This document shows, piece after piece, positions 25,155-34,455 of a stretch of 64,000 nt of DNA; position 1 is the stretch's first letter; each line of letters begins with the position of its first letter. The notes beneath the pieces are model-generated. The model was not told the DNA's origin. It saw only the letters and a list, made by a program, of their open reading frames with translations, and made no database searches. Made by a program: the position numbers and the translations under genes. The stretch comes from CALBPI01 sp038531945 (lineage in GTDB: Bacteria > Pseudomonadota > Gammaproteobacteria > Steroidobacterales > Woeseiaceae): assembly GCA_038531945.1 (NCBI GenBank), contig JBCBBH010000005.1, positions 240,192-304,191 of the forward strand. Reading direction: 5' to 3'.

Positions 25155-28100
25155 GCGATATCGGCAATCCAGGCGTCGCGCGCCTCGCGGAGGCGATGTA
25201 TCGCAACAAGTATCTGCTGTGGCTATCGATCATCATCATCCTGATGGCCGGATCAGCCGCATTGAGCGGACTGCCGAGAATCGAAGACCCTCGAATCACC
25301 AACCGCTATCCGAGCGTGATTACCGTGTTGCCCGGTGCCTCCGCGGAACGCGTTGAGTTGCTAGTTACCGAGAAACTCGAGAACGCACTTGAGGAACTAT
25401 CGGAAATCAAATTTATTCGATCAACCTCGCGCAATGGCATCTCGGTTTTGGCGATCGAGCTGCAAGACGCGGTGGGTCCTGGCGAGAACCAGCAGGTCTT
25501 TTCGAAGATTCGCGATCGCATTGCAGATGCTGCGGCAGAGTTGCCGGAAGGCGCTCTGGAGCCGGTGTTCGACGACAAGACCGAAGCGATAGCATTCAGC
25601 ATTCTGTTGTCTTTGCGTTGGACGCAGGACGGGGTTCAACCGCCGATGGGACTGATGTATCGCCTCGGTCAGCAATTGGCGGATGAGCTGCTGACGCTCC
25701 CGGGCACCGACCTCGTGCGCTACTACGGGGCGCCGGAGGAAGAAATCTCAGTCACCATCGATCCGGAAACACTCGCCGAGATGGGGCTGAGCACGCAGGA
25801 TGTCGCAGCATTGCTTGCGGCAGGGGATCCGAAGGCCCCGGCCGGCGCTTTGCGCAACCAGGACCGTGCGCTGCTGGTCGAAGTCGACGGCGACTTCGAC
25901 TCCGTTGCGCGTGTGCGTGAAACCACACTGGTGCCCAGCTCGACGGGCGGCGCGATTACGCTCGGCGATGTCGCCGAGGTTGAACGCGGGTGGCGACAGC
26001 CGCCCGACCAGCTCGCCTACACGAATGGTGCGCGTAGCATCCTGCTCGGCGTGCGAACAGCCGGCGACATCCGTCTCGATCAGTGGGCGGTCACGGCACG
26101 CGAGCGCATTGCGCAGTACAACCGATCTCTTGGCGGCGGTATTGAAGCGACCATCGTGTTCGATCAGAGCGTTTACACCGAGGCGCGACTGTCGACACTC
26201 GGCTCCAATTTGATGGCGGGCGCGCTGGTGGTGATGTTGGTCGTGTTCGTTGGCATGGGTTGGCGAGCGGCGCTCATCGTCGGTTCCGCGCTGCCGCTGT
26301 CGGCGTCGATTACCGTGTTTGGGCTGGGACCTGCGGGACAACAGATCCACCAAATGAGCATCTTCGGCATGATTGTTGCGATCGGTTTATTGATCGACGC
26401 CGCAATCGTCATGACCGATGAGGTGAAGAAGAAGCTCGATGCGGGGGCGGAGCGTGTTGCGGCGTTGCGGCACGCCGTACACCACCTGTTTGTTCCCCTT
26501 CTCGCATCGACGTTGACTACGGTTCTGGGTTTCATGCCGGTGTTCCTGCTGCCGGGCGCGATGGGCGACTTCGTCGGTCCGATTGCGATCTCGGTGGTCA
26601 CTGCATTGATCGCATCGTTTGGGCTTTCAATCACGGTGATTCCGGCCCTGGCGGCCTTATTTATCCGCCGCTGCGAACCCGGCCAGGTGAGGCACTGGTG
26701 GAGCGACGGTGCGAGCTCAAGGCGATTGTCGGATCGGTACCGAAACCTGGTACGTCTGGCCGTGCGTCGTCCCTGGCTAACGGTGGCGGCGTCACTGGTG
26801 CTGCCAATTTCCGGGTTTCTTCTGGCCGGGACGCTCGGCCAGCAGTTTTTTCCGGCAGCGGACCGCGACCAGTTCGAAATTCAGGTCTGGATGCCGCCCG
26901 GTACGTCGATTGAGTCTACGGCGGCGCTGACCCGAAGCATCGATGCTCAGCTGGAAGACGAACAGGGCATCACAGATGTGCACTGGCTGGTCGGGCACAG
27001 CTTCCCGACCGTCTACTACAACAGGGTCATGAAGACGCGCGGCGATGGGACCTACGCGCAGGCTGTCGTGTTTACCAAGGACGTGGCAAGCGCGAATGCG
27101 CTGACGCGTGAGTTGATGTTTGAACTCCCGGACGCGTTCCCGGGAGCCAGGATTGTCGTCAATCCGTACTCTCAAGGTCCGCCGGTGGATGCGCCGGTTG
27201 GTCTGCGCATAGAGGGACCAGATGTCACTGAGCTCGTGCGCCTGGGTCAGGAAGTCAGGCGAGTCATGCATACCATTCCGTCGATCACGCAGACGTACGC
27301 CACGATCACTAACGGCGAGCCCGGCCTGGCGTTCGTGCCGGATGAGGTCGCCCTGCGCACAGCCGGGTTGACACTGACTCAAGTGGCCGGTCAGATGCAG
27401 TCGAGCCTTGAGGGCAGTGTTGGCGGCGCAGTACTGGAAGGTCGGGAGGAGCTACCTGTCCGCATTCGCTATCCAAGCGACGCGCGTGATTCGGTGGCCC
27501 GAGTCGCCAGCACCAAACTGGTGGGTAACGCGGGTCCTGTTAATGCGCTCAGCGTTGGCGAACTCGAATTACGGCCGGAATACGTCAGTATCACCCGAGA
27601 GAACCGAGTAAGGGCCAATCGGGTCTTCGCGTTCATCAGACGTGATGCGCTGGCGGTCGATGTTGCGAGCGAAGTGCGTCAACGTCTGGATGCCTCCGGC
27701 TTCGAACTTCCGAATGGCTATCGGTTGTGGGCGGAAGGGGACTCAGATGCCCAGGCCAACGCTATCGGTCAACTGACGACGTATCTGCCGATTCTGGTGT
27801 TGCTGATGGCTGCGACGATCATTCTTTCTTTCCGGAGTCTGCGTCTTGCCAGTGTGATTGCGACCGTCGCTTTTCTTTCGGTTGGACTCGGCATGCTCGG
27901 TCTGTGGTTGGGCGGCTATGCCCGCGGCTTCAACGCTGTAATCGGGATCGCAGGTCTGATCGGAGTAGCGATCAACGGGACGATCGTTGTGATCGCGGCG
28001 ATTCGGGCCGACGCGGGCGCGTGCGTCGGCGATTGTGAGGGCATCGTGGAACAGACAGTCGGTGCAACCCGACACATCGTGTCTACGGTCTTTACGACAA

Positions 28101-28291
28101 TCGGTGGATTTGTGCCGCTGATTTTCTTTAGCGGTGGAGATTTCTGGCCACCGCTCGCCGTGGTGATTGCTGGCGGTGTCGGGTTCTCAATCACATTGTC
28201 TCTGTTCTTTACGCCGGCGATGTATCGAATCCTGTGTCTATGGGGCGAACGCATGCGCCGACCTCTGCATGCCAGCGCGGTGACCGCATGA
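25151..28291 (+). CDS. RND superfamily efflux pump, inner-membrane transporter
   Basis: A 1046-residue proton-driven drug pump with twelve transmembrane helices in two halves and large periplasmic loops. Visible family features are the first helix near 17-37, PGASAERVELLVTEKLE, GIEATIVFDQS before TM2, IVAIGLLIDAAIVMTDEV (TM4 with the conserved Asp pair region), and the second-half equivalents such as IGVAINGTIVVIAAI. It lies between the adaptor gene (4-bp overlap) and the outer-membrane factor gene (4-bp overlap). The divergent TetR gene is the likely regulator. Confidence 0.94.
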   Translation: MSDIGNPGVARLAEAMYRNKYLLWLSIIIILMAGSAALSGLPRIEDPRITNRYPSVITVLPGASAERVELLVTEKLENALEELSEIKFIRSTSRNGISVLAIELQDAVGPGENQQVFSKIRDRIADAAAELPEGALEPVFDDKTEAIAFSILLSLRWTQDGVQPPMGLMYRLGQQLADELLTLPGTDLVRYYGAPEEEISVTIDPETLAEMGLSTQDVAALLAAGDPKAPAGALRNQDRALLVEVDGDFDSVARVRETTLVPSSTGGAITLGDVAEVERGWRQPPDQLAYTNGARSILLGVRTAGDIRLDQWAVTARERIAQYNRSLGGGIEATIVFDQSVYTEARLSTLGSNLMAGALVVMLVVFVGMGWRAALIVGSALPLSASITVFGLGPAGQQIHQMSIFGMIVAIGLLIDAAIVMTDEVKKKLDAGAERVAALRHAVHHLFVPLLASTLTTVLGFMPVFLLPGAMGDFVGPIAISVVTALIASFGLSITVIPALAALFIRRCEPGQVRHWWSDGASSRRLSDRYRNLVRLAVRRPWLTVAASLVLPISGFLLAGTLGQQFFPAADRDQFEIQVWMPPGTSIESTAALTRSIDAQLEDEQGITDVHWLVGHSFPTVYYNRVMKTRGDGTYAQAVVFTKDVASANALTRELMFELPDAFPGARIVVNPYSQGPPVDAPVGLRIEGPDVTELVRLGQEVRRVMHTIPSITQTYATITNGEPGLAFVPDEVALRTAGLTLTQVAGQMQSSLEGSVGGAVLEGREELPVRIRYPSDARDSVARVASTKLVGNAGPVNALSVGELELRPEYVSITRENRVRANRVFAFIRRDALAVDVASEVRQRLDASGFELPNGYRLWAEGDSDAQANAIGQLTTYLPILVLLMAATIILSFRSLRLASVIATVAFLSVGLGMLGLWLGGYARGFNAVIGIAGLIGVAINGTIVVIAAIRADAGACVGDCEGIVEQTVGATRHIVSTVFTTIGGFVPLIFFSGGDFWPPLAVVIAGGVGFSITLSLFFTPAMYRILCLWGERMRRPLHASAVTA

Positions 28292-29745
28292 AAGCAAGAT
28301 GGTTTGGCATGAGTGTTGTGCTGCTCTCCGGGTGTGCCGTGGGTCCCGACTACGTTGAGCCCGATTTCGGCGATGACATCGAATGGAGTGATCGGGTTGA
28401 CGGTCTGCAATCGTCGGACACGTTGGGAGCTGACTGGTGGCGTGTTTTCGACGACGAAAATCTCGACAGCTACATCACTGCGGCGCTTGAAAACAACCGC
28501 GAGCTTCAGGCTGCGATCGCCAGAGTCGATGCGGCGCTTGCAGGCCGCGCAGCGGCGAACGGTGCGCGGCTGCCATCGTTGCTGTTGGACGTGCGGTACA
28601 CGCAATTCGAGCAGAGTATAGAGTCGCCGCAAAGCGCCGGACCGTTAATCCAGGCGGGCGTGATTCCGCGCGACGGGTCATTCTACAACTCAAGTGTATT
28701 GGCCGGGTGGGAGCTGGATCTCGCGGGTCAACTCAAGCGCAGAGCAGAAGCGGCCGATGCCGCATTCGGTGCGCAGCTCGAACTGGCAGATGGCGTTGCA
28801 TTGCAGGTCGCCGCCGAGACTGCCGCGGCGTATCTTGATTGGCAGGGTTTTTCAGCCCGTGCCGGTATTGCACGACGCAACGTCGCACTCCAAACCGAAT
28901 CGCTGCAGATCATCGAGGGCAAGGTTCGCCTGGGATTGTCCAGACGTCTGGATGAAACTCGCGCCCAGGCAGAGCTGGGACGTCTGCAAGCCACAGTTCC
29001 GCAATTGGAGGCCGCCGCTGAGGCTGCGCGGCAACGACTGGCTTTGTTGACCGGCGCGAGTGCAACCGCGTTACCCAAGGCCGTCCCTGGAGTGCTTCCG
29101 GCGCTGCCCGACGCTGTACCGGTAGGAACGCCTGCCGACGTCTTGCGCCGTCGGCCTGACGTGCGCGCGGCGGAACGTTTACTGGCTCGCTCGGTCGCTG
29201 AGGTCGGCGCCGCCACTGCCGCGTTTTTTCCGACCTTGAGTTTGAACGCTAGTGGTGGATTCGAGGCAGCGGAGTTTGCAACGCTCGGCAACGGCGATGC
29301 ACGTCTGTTCGGCATAGTACCGTTTGTGCGCTGGCCGATTTTTCAGGGTGGGCAGTTGCGCGCGGCGCTCGACGCTGCCGATGCGAATCAAGCCGCGGCA
29401 CTCGCGGATTACGAGCAAGCAGTGCTCAGGGCGCTCGCTGATACGGAGAGTGCCGTTGCGGCTTATGCGGGCGCTCGTTCGGCAGCAGCACGACTCGACG
29501 ACGCGGTGACGGCAGCGACAGAGTCAGAGTCCCTCGCGCGCAAGCTGTATGGTCAAGGCTTGACAGACTATCTGACGTTGCTCGATGCGCAACGGCAGTT
29601 GGCAGCGATAGAAGACGCGGAACTCGCCACCAACGTCAGTGCCGCCCAATCTGCGATAACATTATATCGCGCATTGGGAGGGGGATGGCCCGCATGGCAG
29701 GAATCGAACAAACCAAGTCCAACGCCGACCGCCGGCACCCGCTGA
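28288..29745 (+). CDS. RND efflux outer-membrane factor lipoprotein (NodT/TolC type)
   Basis: A 485-residue outer-membrane channel from the ATG at 28288, which overlaps the pump stop as ATGA; an upstream in-frame ATG at 28234 is less likely. The lipobox VVLLSGCAVGPDYVEP is the classic start of NodT-family factors. SFYNSSVLAGWELDLAG, the DVLRRRPDVRAAERLL signature and FPIFQGG-like RWPIFQGGQLRAALDAA are all present, with long coiled-coil helices between. It completes a tripartite efflux system. Its last 61 bp overlap the next small membrane gene. Confidence 0.94.
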   Translation: MKARWFGMSVVLLSGCAVGPDYVEPDFGDDIEWSDRVDGLQSSDTLGADWWRVFDDENLDSYITAALENNRELQAAIARVDAALAGRAAANGARLPSLLLDVRYTQFEQSIESPQSAGPLIQAGVIPRDGSFYNSSVLAGWELDLAGQLKRRAEAADAAFGAQLELADGVALQVAAETAAAYLDWQGFSARAGIARRNVALQTESLQIIEGKVRLGLSRRLDETRAQAELGRLQATVPQLEAAAEAARQRLALLTGASATALPKAVPGVLPALPDAVPVGTPADVLRRRPDVRAAERLLARSVAEVGAATAAFFPTLSLNASGGFEAAEFATLGNGDARLFGIVPFVRWPIFQGGQLRAALDAADANQAAALADYEQAVLRALADTESAVAAYAGARSAAARLDDAVTAATESESLARKLYGQGLTDYLTLLDAQRQLAAIEDAELATNVSAAQSAITLYRALGGGWPAWQESNKPSPTPTAGTR

Positions 29746-30098
29746 TTGCATTGCTCGGCATCGCCGTAACGGTGACGGCGGGCTATGCGCTGTGGGTTTA
29801 TGCACGGTTGGTGGTTTTCGTGACCGATGCGGCGGGCAGCGATTCGTTGAGTCTGGACTATTTGCCGCTCGGGCTCGCCATCGTGTGTGCGTTGGTTGCC
29901 GGACTTAGTCTGTTCTTGTCCGCGCTCCAGGGGCGTCAGCGAAATCTGATTCCCGGCCCGACGCTATACCTTCTCGGTTTGTTCCTTTGCGTTGTCGCGG
30001 TCCAGGTCGGACTGACGACAAGCAATCCTCTTGCGTTGGTGGGCGTCCTCGCGGGGCTAGGATTGATCGTTCTTGAGTATCGGCTCGACGTGCTCTAA
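29685..30098 (+). CDS. Small membrane protein of unknown function, 137 aa
   Basis: Not assigned to a family. It has four hydrophobic segments (LIALLGIAVTVTAGYALWVYA, YLPLGLAIVCALVAGLSLFL, TLYLLGLFLCVVAVQVGL, LALVGVLAGLGLIVLEY). It overlaps the end of the outer-membrane-factor gene by 61 bp and follows GGGAGGGGG, so it is probably co-translated with the efflux operon. ATG 29694 is an alternative start with better ribosome-site spacing. The frame is supported by the hydrophobic pattern; a role in efflux is only suggested by position. It converges on the sirtuin gene and overlaps its end by 4 bp. Confidence 0.65.
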   Translation: MARMAGIEQTKSNADRRHPLIALLGIAVTVTAGYALWVYARLVVFVTDAAGSDSLSLDYLPLGLAIVCALVAGLSLFLSALQGRQRNLIPGPTLYLLGLFLCVVAVQVGLTTSNPLALVGVLAGLGLIVLEYRLDVL

Positions 30099-30925
30099 CG
30101 ACGCTCGAGGGCGTCGTGCAGTGCCCTCATGCTCAGCCCGACATCGGCCTCAATTTTCAAGCTGGCCAAGTCGTCCCCGCGTGTCACGCCGCGATTGACG
30201 ATAATGACGGGTTTGCCTGCTTGATGCGCGGCTCGCACAAATCTCAGACCCGAGAACACCATCAGCGATGAACCGACGACCAACAGGCCAGCTGCCGATT
30301 CGACCAGGTCAAACGCAGCCTCAACCCTGCTTTTTGGAACGTTCTCGCCGAAGAACACCACCTTCGGTTTCACAATTCCTCCGCACCGATCGCACGGTGG
30401 CACAACAAACGACCCATAGTCTGCGCCTTCCAGGATCGCGTCGCCGTCGGGCGCATCCTGAATGTTGGAGACGGTTGCTTGCCAATCGGGGTTGTGTCGC
30501 GAGATTCGCGCTTGCCAGTTTCTACGCGACCACTCGGCACCGCAGGCTTGACACTGGACTTCTTCGAGCGCGCCGTGCAGGTCGATCGCGGTGCTGCCGG
30601 CGCGCTGGTGCAACCGGTCCACGTTTTGCGTGATGATGCCGTTAATGCGTCCGCTCTTTTGCAGCTCCGCAATGGCGCGATGACATTCTGTTGGCTCCGC
30701 CCGCGCCATGCGTGGCCAGCCGAGCATGCTGCGTGCCCAATAGCGCTGTCGAACCGATTCATGAGCCATGAAATCTGCGTATTGCACCGGACGTGCATGC
30801 TTCCATTCACCGCGCTCATCGCGATAGTCCGGAATGCCTGCGGATGTGCTGCAACCTGCGCCGGTTAGCGCCGCGAATGATTGCTTCTCGGGCCAAAGTG
30901 CCAAGGCGTCGGCAATACTAGACAT
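30095..30925 (-). CDS. NAD-dependent protein deacylase, sirtuin (Sir2) family
   Basis: A 276-residue sirtuin that uses NAD to remove acyl groups from lysines. Motifs are TGAGCSTSAGIPDYRD (NAD-binding GAG), ITQNVDRLHQRAG, the catalytic His in IDLHGALEE, a Zn ribbon from CQACG and CDRCGG, and VVGSSLMVFSGLRF. The insert between the Zn Cys pairs is long, as in class II (SIRT4-like) enzymes. The ATG at 30925 overlaps the beta-CASP gene stop by 8 bp, so it is preferred to a longer start at 30985. Confidence 0.92.
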   Translation of the reverse strand: MSSIADALALWPEKQSFAALTGAGCSTSAGIPDYRDERGEWKHARPVQYADFMAHESVRQRYWARSMLGWPRMARAEPTECHRAIAELQKSGRINGIITQNVDRLHQRAGSTAIDLHGALEEVQCQACGAEWSRRNWQARISRHNPDWQATVSNIQDAPDGDAILEGADYGSFVVPPCDRCGGIVKPKVVFFGENVPKSRVEAAFDLVESAAGLLVVGSSLMVFSGLRFVRAAHQAGKPVIIVNRGVTRGDDLASLKIEADVGLSMRALHDALERR

Positions 30926-32324
30926 CCGCGAGTGCTGCCAAATCAACGCGCCGCCCAGGCAGTGCGCGATGAACGCGTGCGCCATGGTCTTTTTTCAAGC
31001 GACCCGCGAGCGCTTTACCGGGTTCCGGTTCTCCGTGTACCAGCCAGACGGGCGGTGTGTTGCCGAGCGCGCCATACCAGCGGGAGAGATCCGCTGCGTC
31101 GCCGTGCGCGGATAGCCCGCCCAGCGTGTGGATCTGGGCGGCGACGTCAACGGACTCTCCATGAATCCGAACGTGTTTGCGTCGTTCGACCAGTTTGCGC
31201 CCAAGCGAGCGCGGCGCTTGAAAACCGACGATAACCACATGGTTTTCTCGCCGCCACAAATTGTGTTTGAGGTGGTGCAGGATTCGCCCGCCATTACACA
31301 TGCCGCTGCCCGCAATGATGATCGCACCGCGGGAGATTCGGTTGATCACCTGCGACTCCGCAGGTGTGCGTGTGAGGTGCAGTCTTTTTATTGGCGGCAT
31401 CTCATTCGCTTTGCGACGAAGTTTGGTTGCTTCCTCGTCATACAGATGCGGATAGTCCCAATAGACTTCTGTTGCTTCGATCGCCATCGGACTGTCGAGG
31501 AACACAAGCCAGTCGTCCATGTGCCAGCGATCGGCATGGACACCAAACTCATACAACAGCTCCTGACTCCGCCCGATTGCGAATGCCGGGATCAGTACGT
31601 TGCCACCTTCCGCGCGGGCGGTATCGAGGATTTCACCCAACTCGTCGATGGTGTCAGATCGACTTCGGTGCGTACGCCCGCCGTAAGTGCTTTCCATCAA
31701 TACAGCGTCAATGCCTTGAAGCGACTCTGGGTCGCGCAGTATCGGTGTGTCGTACTGGCCAAGATCGCCGCTGAACAGCAGACGGCGTTCGACGCCGTCG
31801 TCGCTGAGACGGACTTCCACCATCGCGGAACCCATGATGTGACCAGCGTCATGGAACACCACGGTGACCTCTGGTGTGACCTGAATGGCTTCGTGATAGC
31901 GGTGCGTTGCCATCTGTGCCACCGCGCGCTGCGCGTCCTGCAACTCAAATAGTGGCGTTAACAGCGGCTTGCCGGCACGGCGTCGACGTCGGTTGCGACG
32001 CTCGACGTCCCGAACGCCGAGATGCGCTGCGTCGGCCAGCAGGACCTTGGTGAGGTCTCTGGTGGCGAAGTGGGTGTGGATGGGGCCGCGAAAGCCCCGC
32101 CTGACCAAAAGTGGCAACCTGCCGCTGTGATCCAGGTGCGCGTGACTGAGCACCACAGCATCAAGGTCCTTCGCAGAAAACGGAAATGGGTCACGGTTCC
32201 GCGATTCCGCGCGTTTACTGCCCTGAATCATCCCGCAATCGAGCAAAATTGTGCGCCCCGCGACGCGCAGAATGTGGCATGAGCCAGTGACCTCACCGGC
32301 GGCGCCAAAAAACTCTAATTCCAT
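30918..32324 (-). CDS. MBL-fold beta-CASP metallo-hydrolase, RNA-processing type
   Basis: A 468-residue metallo-beta-lactamase-fold protein with the zinc motif LSHAHLDHSG, MESTYGGR, FSGDLGQYD, the beta-CASP block (IPAFAIGRSQELLYE, VFLDSPMAIEATEVY), and the RNA-specificity C-terminal part (SGMCNGGRILHHLKHNL, VDVAAQIHTLGGLSAHGDAADL). The family relates to CPSF73 and archaeal or bacterial ribonucleases; exact RNA targets of proteobacterial members are not well defined. It is upstream of the sirtuin gene with an 8-bp overlap. Length is normal. Confidence 0.92.
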   Translation of the reverse strand: MELEFFGAAGEVTGSCHILRVAGRTILLDCGMIQGSKRAESRNRDPFPFSAKDLDAVVLSHAHLDHSGRLPLLVRRGFRGPIHTHFATRDLTKVLLADAAHLGVRDVERRNRRRRRAGKPLLTPLFELQDAQRAVAQMATHRYHEAIQVTPEVTVVFHDAGHIMGSAMVEVRLSDDGVERRLLFSGDLGQYDTPILRDPESLQGIDAVLMESTYGGRTHRSRSDTIDELGEILDTARAEGGNVLIPAFAIGRSQELLYEFGVHADRWHMDDWLVFLDSPMAIEATEVYWDYPHLYDEEATKLRRKANEMPPIKRLHLTRTPAESQVINRISRGAIIIAGSGMCNGGRILHHLKHNLWRRENHVVIVGFQAPRSLGRKLVERRKHVRIHGESVDVAAQIHTLGGLSAHGDAADLSRWYGALGNTPPVWLVHGEPEPGKALAGRLKKDHGARVHRALPGRRVDLAALADV

Positions 32325-32557
32325 CAGCTATTTATAACCTTATCGACAGGATGTTGGGAGTCTGAAAATTGCTGCTTTTGGTCAAATTGATGCAACCCGA
32401 CGTGACTGATTGCATGAATTCCGGCGTTCTGCCGGGCTTCATCGCTGTTTTTTACAAAATCTTTTTGATTTCATGTGAAAACCGTCACGGACGCCTTGTC
32501 GCCATTCGCATACGGTGGCTGCCGTGGAATTCAGGTAACTGTCAGAAGCTCAGGACC

Positions 32558-34441
32558 ATGCTGAAAAAAATCCTCATTGCAATGATCGCGATGTTGATGG
32601 TGGTGTTGCTCACCGTACTCGTGCGTGAATCACGCACGGTCGACGCGCAATTCTACCTCGACTACAGCAATTACGTATCCGCCTTGCGGCAAAGCCAGCG
32701 CGATCACGAGACTCTTGCGAGCACATTGAGTGTGTACGCGGGCGAGGCGCAAGCGCTGCCCGAGACTGTCGCGTCGCTAGCGGAGCGGCTCGGCGCCGGT
32801 GTGAGCGTGTTGCGCGCGCCACCTGCCTCCATTCGGGATGCGGCGGTCGCACAGTCTGCGGCGGTCTACACGAGCAGTGTCGAAAAACTGCTCGCAGGCG
32901 TCGCCGGATTCAGCGAGGTTCAAGAGCGTTTGGCCGATGCGGCAAACGTACTTCGCGGTGAGGGGCCGGCGGTGGTCCGCTCTTTGCGCGAACGGGGGCA
33001 GGAGCCACTGTCCCAGTCCTTATTCGCTCTGACAGTTGATGTTCTCGACTACGCGACCGGCAAGTCCACGATCGATGTCAGCGGCCTCGAGACCCGCCTG
33101 GATGCCATGGTGCAGCAGGCCGATGAAGCGGGGCGCGCACCGGCGGGACTCGCGGCGTTGCTGGACGCGTCTCGCACCGTCCTGACCACAAGAACAGAAG
33201 CGCTCGATGCACTGAACGAAGTCGACGCAGCCGATTTCCCATCCGCCGCGCAGCGGCTCTACGGATCGGTGTCTGCCAATAATGCGCGGGTCACGTCGCG
33301 GGCAGATCGTGCTCGATTGCTGCTTGGCGGTGTCGCGGGCCTCATGCTGTTGCTCACCGGTTTCGCGCTGGTTCGGCTGCGGCAGAGTAATGAGCAGTTG
33401 AACGACACGAATGCCGAGTTGGAGCAATTCAACATCTCGTTGGAAGAACGGGTTGGCGAGCGGACGCGTGAGTTGTCGTCGGCTTACTCAGAATTGAAGG
33501 AGTCGCAGGCGCAGTTGGTTCAGGCAGAGAAAATGTCTTCGCTCGGCGAGCTGGTCGCGGGTATCAGTCATGAGATCAACACGCCACTTTGGTATCTGCT
33601 GAGCAACACCACGTTGATCAAGGAGCGGTTATCGAGCTTCAATCAATTCGTTTCGATCACGGACGACATGCTCGGCTTGTTGCGGGCGGGCGGTGCGGAC
33701 AAAGACGCCTTCGTCAAACAGCTTCGGCGGCTCGATCACGCACTGAACCAGGAAGGTATGCGCGATGACCTCGAAGAATGTAACGACTTGTTGAACGACA
33801 GCTCGGAAGGGCTCGAACAATTGTCGGAGATGGCGCAATCCCTGAAAGACTTCAGTCGATTGGACCGTGCTGCGACCGATAAGGTGAATTTGAACGATGG
33901 TGTCGATCGCACACTTGTCATCGCCAAAAACGTCCTGAAGGGCGGCATAGAGGTGCGCAAGAACCTCGGAGATCTTCCGCCGGTGACCTGCTCACCGAGC
34001 CAGATCAATCAGGTTTTGCTGAACCTGATCAAGAACGCAGCGGATGCGATGGGCAGAGATGGCGTACTGACCATTACCACCTGGGCAGAGAACGATCGTG
34101 CCTTGATCAGTGTGAAAGACACTGGGGAAGGTATGGACGAAGACACGTTATCGAAGATTCGCGATCCCTTCTTTACAACCAAGGAAGTGGGCAAAGGGAC
34201 TGGGCTCGGATTGTCGATTAGTCAAAAAATCATTGACGCGCACGACGGATCGTTGGACATTCAGTCTCAAGTAGGAAAGGGATCTACTTTTACCATAAGC
34301 CTACCGGTCGGCACGGACGACGGTATGAGCGACATGGCACGCGAGCTCGAAGAGCTTGAAGCACTAACCGAAGCGCTGGAATCCGGTCAATTGACCGAAG
34401 GCGAGGGTGACCTTGCGTTTCCGGCCGAGAAGACAGCATAG
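32558..34441 (+). CDS. Membrane sensor histidine kinase with DAHL-type periplasmic domain
   Basis: A 627-residue kinase. TM1 (about 4-22) and TM2 (about 250-270) flank a long all-helical periplasmic region of the DAHL type. A coiled linker follows with NDTNAELEQFNISLEERV; then a HisKA block with H338 in GISHEINTP, an N box (NLIKNAADAMG), G1 (DTGEGMDE) and G2 (GKGTGLGLSISQKII). ATG 32558 is chosen because it starts just before TM1 (an upstream frame from 32369 has no export logic). A double-receiver regulator follows 14 bp downstream. The signal sensed is unknown. Confidence 0.88.
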   Translation: MLKKILIAMIAMLMVVLLTVLVRESRTVDAQFYLDYSNYVSALRQSQRDHETLASTLSVYAGEAQALPETVASLAERLGAGVSVLRAPPASIRDAAVAQSAAVYTSSVEKLLAGVAGFSEVQERLADAANVLRGEGPAVVRSLRERGQEPLSQSLFALTVDVLDYATGKSTIDVSGLETRLDAMVQQADEAGRAPAGLAALLDASRTVLTTRTEALDALNEVDAADFPSAAQRLYGSVSANNARVTSRADRARLLLGGVAGLMLLLTGFALVRLRQSNEQLNDTNAELEQFNISLEERVGERTRELSSAYSELKESQAQLVQAEKMSSLGELVAGISHEINTPLWYLLSNTTLIKERLSSFNQFVSITDDMLGLLRAGGADKDAFVKQLRRLDHALNQEGMRDDLEECNDLLNDSSEGLEQLSEMAQSLKDFSRLDRAATDKVNLNDGVDRTLVIAKNVLKGGIEVRKNLGDLPPVTCSPSQINQVLLNLIKNAADAMGRDGVLTITTWAENDRALISVKDTGEGMDEDTLSKIRDPFFTTKEVGKGTGLGLSISQKIIDAHDGSLDIQSQVGKGSTFTISLPVGTDDGMSDMARELEELEALTEALESGQLTEGEGDLAFPAEKTA

Positions 34442-34455
34442 GCGCCCGGCGAATC

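Noticed and set aside
27916..28632. Long antisense frame (238 codons) opposite the RND pump and outer-membrane-factor genes
   Set aside because: A shadow of a high-GC coding region; no domain, signal or ribosome site.
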